The translations under genes and the position numbers were made by a program. From Tubiluchus corallicola (Eukaryota > Priapulida > Priapulimorpha > Priapulimorphida > Tubiluchidae), in assembly GCA_030141605.1 (NCBI GenBank), contig JAQGDQ010000420.1, forward strand, positions 15,001 to 50,000: a stretch of 35,000 nucleotides of DNA, read 5' to 3'. Shown here in pieces: positions 28,795 to 35,000 of this stretch; the first letter of the stretch is position 1; each line of letters opens with the position of its first letter. The notes below the pieces were generated by a model, which saw only the letters and a program-made list of their open reading frames with translations, was not told the origin of the DNA and ran no database searches.

Positions 28795-30357
28795 CGTCAT
28801 CCGATCGGCCAGTCAGTTCCACTCGCCCACATTCACACGCTCATCCGTTTGGTTGTCGAAAGCTTGTAACTTTACCAGATTTCACAGATATTAAAACGAG
28901 CAAAAGTGCGCAGCAATTTTTCCTCCCGAGATTCTCTTTTCACAGCAAATAACAGTATATTACAGTAATGGTACGAAGTTTCTCTTGGCGACAATCTTTT
29001 GATGTTCGAAATAGAAGTTATGCTACATAATTATTTATGAAGCATGGTCTGGGTGAATAGCTCATGCTTTTAATTCAGCAACATACTACTGCAATGTCAT
29101 GCAAGCTAGACACCAAATAAAAACTCCAGAGATTTTATCTCTTTATGGGGTGAGCCAAACATAGACAGCCGAAAATGTGTGCGTTCATTTTAGATATAAA
29201 CCAACTATATATATATATATATATATATATTATGTACTACCCAGGCTCTACGTTGTGACATTTTGCTGCACAAGTTTCACATGTTAACTGCTGGTGAAAT
29301 AAACTACGAATATTAATACTTTTAATATTAATATTAAAATAGGCATATGATTTCATAATACTCTGAAAACTATGCAAAATTATGAAAAAAGGGCCACGTG
29401 CAAGTATTTCAAAAGAGGCGCCCTCTTGTAAATCCTTTTGTGCTCTTAAATGTCATAATCGGGGATAAATCTAGAACCGTAAAGTAAGTTTGATTAGAAC
29501 AGTGACTAAAGCAAAACAGTCACTAATTTCGTAGCGAATAATTAATGATATGTGAACTTCCGTTTCTCCCAAGGTTGTTGCAGTTAATTGGTTAAGCCGT
29601 CAGTGTGATAAGTACTCATCATACACACAAGAGTTTCCAAGGCTTAATCACCTAACGGAAAAGCTTTACGCTTTACAAGCGACGATATTGAGAAAGACAC
29701 GTTTTCTCGTTAAAAACTTAGTTATTTTGTTGCTGCATTGCTTTTGTGTAGAAAGTAAATTAACGCAAGCACAACGTGGAATTCGTGCGCATTATTGATA
29801 TAACCAATCGCAGTTGACTGACCCAAAACTTCACGATAAGTTTTAACTTAGTTAAAACTATCTATTGTGTTGTTTCCGCAAAATCATTTGAGATTTTTTT
29901 CGCCCAAAAGTGCTGATAATTTTCCTTGAAACAGAGGTTTTAACCAAAAGTCTGACCAAATCAGTCTCTGTTAACTGGTATGCGGTCACATGGTGAGTTT
30001 TGGCCAGTTAGCAAGTGATTTGCCAGAAACACCCAACATTAGTCAACGTGTGTTTCAAAAGCTTCTGCTAATATTTATACATTATACATTAAGAAAAGTC
30101 ATAAAACTTCTCCTACGTCACGGGGCATTAAATAAGAGCTCTAAATAATTTCAAACTTCGAAGCCCAAAGGAAACTTGTTACAGTTTACTGTATTTCCAT
30201 GGTTGTCTTTGTTCCAAATGAATAGCTTATCAGCAATTGTTACTGAATGTGTTTTTCACGCTGAAAATGTAGTTTTTCCTGTAGACGTGTATAATATTTA
30301 GCTCGCTACAACTTATATTATTACTATTATTCGCTGCACGCGATGTTGCTGTTTAAG
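28795..30357. other. no gene found
   Basis: AT-rich non-repetitive DNA apart from the AT run at 29206 and short TTAATATTAATATTAA palindromes around 29315-29337. Confidence 0.5.
29206..29231. repeat. (AT)n microsatellite
   Basis: A 26-bp alternating TA run in otherwise non-repetitive AT-rich DNA. Confidence 0.9.
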
Positions 30358-30495
30358 AGATTGCTATGTTGCCTAATCTTTGCTATGTTGCCTAATCTTT
30401 GCTATGTTGCCTAATCTTTGCTATGTTGCCTAATCTTTGCTATGTTGCCTAATCTTTGCTATGTTGCCTAATCTTTGCTATGTTGCCTAATCTTT
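30358..30495. repeat. 19-bp tandem repeat, about seven copies
   Basis: The unit TTTGCTATGTTGCCTAATC is repeated head to tail with essentially no variation until the edges, where the last unit ends CTTTGG. No ORF or RNA gene is associated. Confidence 0.96.
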
Positions 30496-30587
30496 GGTAG
30501 CTAAGTTGCCTTGCTCGTGGGTTCATAGATTAAAACAAAGAATCGTGTCTTACTAGTTGTTTATATATTTGTTTGCTGAAACCTCTG

Positions 30588-30848
30588 TGCGTTCCTTCTG
30601 TCAGTTCCTACCTTCATTTGTCAATTAAGCTATCATCTGTCTCTTTGTTTGTTTGTTTGTACCTTTACTATTCCTCTTTATTTTTGTCTTCCTCTTCTTC
30701 TTTCTTTTTATATTTTTTTCTTTTTTTCGTTCTTTCTGTCTCTTCATTTTAATGTTTTTTCCTTTCTTCCCTTCTTTCTTCATTCTTTTCTTCCTTTCTA
30801 CCTTCCACTCCTTTCTTTTTTCTTCTTCATTCTTTCTTTTTCCCTTCC
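30588..30848. repeat. pyrimidine-rich (CTTT/TTTC) tract
   Basis: Nearly all C and T on the plus strand, starting with GTTT repeats at 30646-30660. Such homopurine-homopyrimidine tracts can adopt triplex structure. The Phe/Leu/Ser-rich frames at 30649-30916 are translations of it. Confidence 0.9.
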
Positions 30849-32650
30849 GACCGAGAGCAAATGTTATTGTTTATCATGTACATTTATGTACAATAATTAT
30901 AACTTATAATAATTGACTTGTGTCAGCCAGAAAATCATTAATACAAACCATTGTTATTATTTTTACTAGCTGCTCTCTGACATTAAATTTATCATCAGAA
31001 AACTCTCATAACAAAGATTTTATGTCTTGCTTGTTTCCAGGACAGAAATGTAAATAGAAAATACTGAGTGGCTGTCAAATGAGCGTCTAGTTTCAATTAT
31101 CGTCTGACATTTGGTAGTAATCTGAGGCGTTTTCGGATAATGAACTTAAAATCACCTTTCTGAAATACGTCGCGAAAATTGCGCTAGCAGAAAAGTTTCG
31201 GTGATTTGATTTACCTATTTTTTGCATAAACTAAGTTATGTTCAGCTTTATACGATTATGTACAGTGATCAATATGATTAATCGCCTTTTATACGGTTTG
31301 TTGGTTTTACTGGGGTAAGTGATTATTCATCGCGTGTGCTTAACAACTTAGTTAACAAGTTAAGCAACGCCCGTTCAGTGTGTCGCAAAGTTCGTCTCAT
31401 CATTACTTCGCGTTTAATTAACTTGACTTGTGAACATTACATTGTTTGTCTTTTTGCTCATCTCTTTTTCGTAATTTTTTTCATCTAATTCCTTCCTTTT
31501 TTAGGCTTGTTGTAACATTGAAATAGCTTAAATTTCCCTCTAATCTTACTGTACTTATTTGCTTCTGAATGACCTTTTACATTAATAGTGTTCTAGTTTT
31601 CTGTGTTTAAGCTGTGTAAGGCAGGACTACCTTGAACATTTACACCTGTGGGCTAGCCAGGCTAATTGTTCCGCTGTGGTTTAGTACAGTGGTATTTTAG
31701 TATTGATAATAATTATGTTATTTGATTCTGTGATTGTACCTGCTAGTATAGTTATTATAATATAATTCTTCGTGACTTGTTAATGATTGTGTTGTTTGAT
31801 TCTTTGATTATAAAAGCTAACAGGCTTAATAATTGTGGGCAAGCTTTAATTCGGTGCTTGCTCCCCCCTCCCCCCTATTTCATAGCCCACACAGTGATTC
31901 ACAAATAACGAGCTAAGTAACGGTCGCGTCACACTATGAACAGTTCAGTAGGCAGCCCCGTACGCAAGGTTGCGCATTACAGTACGCACGTACGTGCGTT
32001 GCACTTACTATAAACTGTAGAAAATAAGTTGTGATCATCGGAAATGAAACTAATTCTATAATACTCGTAATAGCCACTATATCACTTAAAAAGAGACTAA
32101 GTGGAGAAACGTGCGACTAAGAGACAAACTTTCGAGATGCACTAAGAAATAATCAGCAAGAAAATCCAAATAAAATCGTTAAAACCGTCGCCACGTCGCC
32201 ATTTTAATCCACTAGACACAGTGTTTTTATTTCCAGCATATAGACACATCCATAAACAAAGCTTTTAAAAGCATCGCTGAATTACAAATATGTAGTTGTA
32301 AAACAGCGTAGAACCATTTTTATGTCAACGAACATGAGAATTGTAGTGCCATTTCTTTGGGAGCATTTCTTTAGGAAGGTCCCAAGGTTTGCCGTGGTTT
32401 GGTGCATTATTCGACCTTTCCTATTTTGCGATAGAAATTTTTAGGCATACATTTAGCTACAATATGTATATAATTATTAAACTTAAAAATTCCTGGAATA
32501 AAAATAAACAATGGAAACGCATTACACAATTGGAAGACGTGGTTAGACGTGATCTTTTCTTAAATGGGAAAGTCTCATTTACCACAGAAGCATCTACGAT
32601 GTTATCAACCTTACAAAACACATCTTTCGTGCTTTTGTGTTATTCATGTA
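30849..32650. other. no gene found
   Basis: Contains AAGTTAAGCAACGCCCG at 31359, a short match to the 5S-like SINE head without supporting flanks, and GTACGCACGTACGTGCGTTG at 31981. The frame at 32389-32667 has no domain and runs into the adjacent MITE. Confidence 0.45.
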
Positions 32651-33080
32651 ACTATGGGGCGTATTAAGCAATAGCCTAACTAGACTATAGCCTTGGGCGC
32701 CAAAGTATGAGGGGCATCACATTTTAGAAAAAATTGTCCTCGGAAAATGTGTATACTTTCATATTTATGTAAAGGGCGCATTTCATAACACACCACAAGC
32801 AGTTACTGAAGAATTGCAGTTACAGTTACTGAGCTTTTATATAAATACTTCATAACGAACAGGTGCAGGGATATTTCACAACGAGCAGTTGTGCGGCTAC
32901 TTGAAAATAACCGCTATGCACAATTGCACATATATGTAATTAATGTTGACCACGTAGAAACTAGGTTAATAGTGTTCCTAATACACCACAAGTAATTACT
33001 TGATCTGCTCATTACATATACAATAATGGGCGGGACAAAACTATCAGCCTAGGATGTCGTAAAGTCTTGAGACGCCCCTG
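32651..33080. mobile_element. probable hAT-like MITE
   Basis: Imperfect inverted ends: CTATGGGGCGTATTAAG on the left and the complement of CAGGGGCGTCTCAAG on the right. Flanks TTCATGTA (32643-32650) and TTCATGTT (33081-33088) match at seven of eight positions, as an aged 8-bp target duplication. The interior has no coding capacity. Confidence 0.6.
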
Positions 33081-33721
33081 TTCATGTTCCCTTCATGGCT
33101 AGAGATCACATACAAACTAGCGAAACCACGAAGCACAGGCAATGGTGCCGATTTTAGAAATTTAGCTTCTTTTGCGCTGTAGTTTGTTCATAATTAAAGT
33201 TTTAATCGCTTGGCTAGGGTACCCAAATTCACTCATAGAAGCCCATTATTTTTAAAACTGCATTTGATCACCTCTAATTTCACATTAATATTTTTACATA
33301 AAATATAGTAGTTTTACATTATATTCAGATCAAATTTAAAACGAATCAAGTCTTTCTGCGAGTTCAGATCAAAATTAAAAATACATACATTAAATCGTTT
33401 TGAAAATCCTTCATACGTTAATGATAATATATATTCTATAGGTTAATGGCATGTATAGTCTATATCATAATTTACGTGTAATGTTGTAATATATATTTCT
33501 GTTTTAAATTTCTGTGCACAGTAGTTTTTAGTTTGCACGGGACGCATTTGCCTTTAACAGTTGTGTGAACTTTTATTCTCATGCTGCGATGTTCTTACAT
33601 GTTTTTATGCTTATGAATATCAGTTTGACAAATAAATATGTATACATATATTCGAATATACAAGTCGAATAAGTCGAATATGTGTGTGTGTTGTGTGTGT
33701 GTGTGTTCTTTATTTGCCAAT
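33081..33721. other. no gene found
   Basis: AT-rich. ATATATTCGAATATAC around 33646 and a TG run at 33680 are the only structured elements. Confidence 0.5.
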
Positions 33722-33728
33722 CTGATAC

Positions 33729-33760
<32 letters not shown>

Positions 33761-33767
33761 GTATCAG
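33722..33767. repeat. AT-rich palindrome
   Basis: CTGATACATATATA at the left pairs with TATATGTATCAG at the right across an alternating TA core, a near-perfect 46-bp hairpin or cruciform. A TG run (33680-33705) and TATAT runs to ~33795 adjoin it. Confidence 0.88.
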
Positions 33768-34004
33768 TTTATTTATATATATATATTTATATATTCATGC
33801 AATTATTATGAAATTATGTAAATTGTAATCTATATTCTCGTGATTTGTTTTTGTTCTATGTACTGTGTTATTAGTTTTTGCATTTTACGGTACAGGAAGA
33901 CATTCAAAATGCACAATTTTGCAAGAATCAAGCAAGATTAACTTCCTCATGTTCTTGTACCACATATACTGTATCCTCGTTCCTCTACACAGAAATGTTT
34001 CACA

Positions 34005-34128
34005 AAATAGAACGGGAGAGAAAGACAGATACAGGTAAAAAGAAAGAAAAAGAAAGAGCGCAAAAGAGAAAGCAAGAGGAAACAGAAAAAGGCAGAGAAA
34101 AAGAAATGTAGAGAGAGAGAGAGAAAGA
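34005..34128. repeat. purine-rich GA/GAAA tract
   Basis: Mostly A and G on the plus strand, ending in a pure GAGAGAGAGAGA run. The Lys/Glu/Arg-rich frame at 33878-34111 and the Leu/Phe-rich frame opposite come from it. Confidence 0.85.
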
Positions 34129-34776
34129 ATGTTAGACGTTGCACGTGTACAACGTTAAATTCTAGTAGTCACTGTTGTTTCGTTAACTATTCACTATTCA
34201 TGTTCATATAGACGATTTCGTCAGTGCTTCAATGGACAGGACCAATTACGGAATGTCGCCGCATGTTCAGCGTTCATAGACAGCAAGACATATTTTATTA
34301 TGGTGACTCACGTAGCCTAGCCAGTCAATTTACCAGTCATGTAGTTATGAATGAAAAGAAGCAAATTTGAGAGTGAAAATGAGTTAACTGAAAATATAAG
34401 TGGAAATCATAGACAAAACTCGCAAAAGCTGCAAACGGCGTGCAAGTGGAATTCAAACTCGGCTTAATTGCAGTGAGAAATCATGCGAATTTTGATTCGT
34501 GGTTTGTGGTTGTGGTTTGCTCCTCAAGTCAAATATTAATCTCACACATCACGCTAAAACAGTTTTTAATAGCAAGGGCCGGCCGTGCAAAACAAAATCG
34601 CTGTGTTAAGAAGAATACTATAAGAGCTAACCGTCAGTTGATCAGTATGTGAGAAGATACTACATAGTGAACTCCTTTGCAGAAAATGATGGTGTCGTAT
34701 CTACATTTTGGTACAATCCTGTGAATGAATGCGATTTGTTATCTTTCGGGAAGTTTATCTTTGCAGTTTCGTAGCA
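34129..34776. other. no gene found
   Basis: One 70-codon frame (34440-34652) without recognisable domain. AAGGGCCGGCC at 34575 resembles the end of the first hAT-like family but no partner end is present. Confidence 0.45.
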
Positions 34777-35000
34777 GCAGTAGGTTATTAGTAGCAGTAG
34801 CAGTAGTAGTAGTAGCAGCAGTAGGAGCAGTAGAAGTAGCGGGAGTAGCAGCAGTAGTAGCAATAGTACTAATAGTAGCAGTAGCAGTAGCAGTAGCAGC
34901 AGTAGTAGTAGCGGGAGTAGTAGCAGTAGTAGCAATAGTACTAATAGTAGTAGTAGCAGTAGCAGTAGCTGCAGTAGTAGTAGCGGGAGTAGCAGCAGTA
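34777..35000. repeat. (AGT/AGC)n trinucleotide array running off the window
   Basis: AGT and AGC triplets with occasional GGG, AAT and ACT variants. A higher-order block (GCGGGAGTAG then CAATAGTACTAATAG) recurs at about 34837-34885 and 34910-34950 and starts again at 34981, so there is a ~72-bp superunit. The poly-Leu frame on the minus strand is its translation. Confidence 0.95.

Noticed and set aside
30649-30916. Phe/Leu-rich ORFs resembling membrane proteins
   Set aside because: The hydrophobicity results from the pyrimidine-rich tract, in two overlapping frames.
31355-31380. Fifth 5S-like SINE
   Set aside because: Only AAGTTAAGCAACGCCCG matches; the flanking 5S 3'-half motifs and tail are absent.
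34570-34590. Third copy of the CAGGGCCGGCC MITE family
   Set aside because: Only AAGGGCCGGCC is present, with no matching second end or internal block.

Overview
The window is animal nuclear DNA. It is AT-rich, most of it does not code, and genes are split by introns of 0.7-1.5 kb. It is crowded with microsatellites, short non-autonomous DNA transposons and 5S-rRNA-like SINEs. There is no bacterial operon, tRNA gene, rRNA operon or CRISPR array. The single recognisable gene is closer to the animal ANKRD16 family than to anything microbial. The transposon mix (pogo, several hAT-like MITEs, 5S-headed SINEs) and the long TATG, TTCA and GA tracts suggest an invertebrate, but I cannot name a species.

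One protein-coding gene can be rebuilt with confidence. On the minus strand (25019 down to 18195), six exons splice into a 375-residue, all-ankyrin protein that matches ANKRD16 from end to end. ANKRD16 is the alanyl-tRNA-synthetase partner known from mouse. All five introns have GT...AG ends and the reading frame is continuous across every junction. The introns hold a pogo-family remnant (23611-24128), a 93-bp triplication, an 80-bp duplication, a 5S-like SINE and CA/TG tracts. A four-copy, 123-bp minisatellite starts at the stop codon.

Layout. 1-3800: a hAT-like MITE with a GA tract inside it, then a 370-bp TATG microsatellite, then featureless AT-rich DNA. 3800-9300: a hAT-like MITE with a perfect 8-bp target duplication, three copies of an unnamed ~0.4-kb repeat, a 5S-like SINE and a TIR element. 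9300-10000: two weak minus-strand ORFs. 10000-14150: a large inverted repeat (0.7-kb arms, 2.4-kb spacer) with trinucleotide tracts at its outer ends; the spacer holds another SINE and a TTCGA-rich MITE. 14150-17700: SINE fragments and AT-rich DNA. 17700-25030: ANKRD16 and its minisatellite. 25030-27800: upstream sequence with no confident gene. 27800-35000: TTCA tract, two hAT-like MITEs, a 19-bp tandem repeat, a pyrimidine-rich tract, an AT-rich palindrome, and an AGT/AGC tract running off the window.

Most other open frames of 60-160 codons are translations of simple repeats or of dispersed repeats and are not reported as genes. I found no convincing multi-gene undescribed system. The most unusual material is the set of unnamed repeat families and the way mobile and tandem DNA sits directly against ANKRD16 splice and stop signals.
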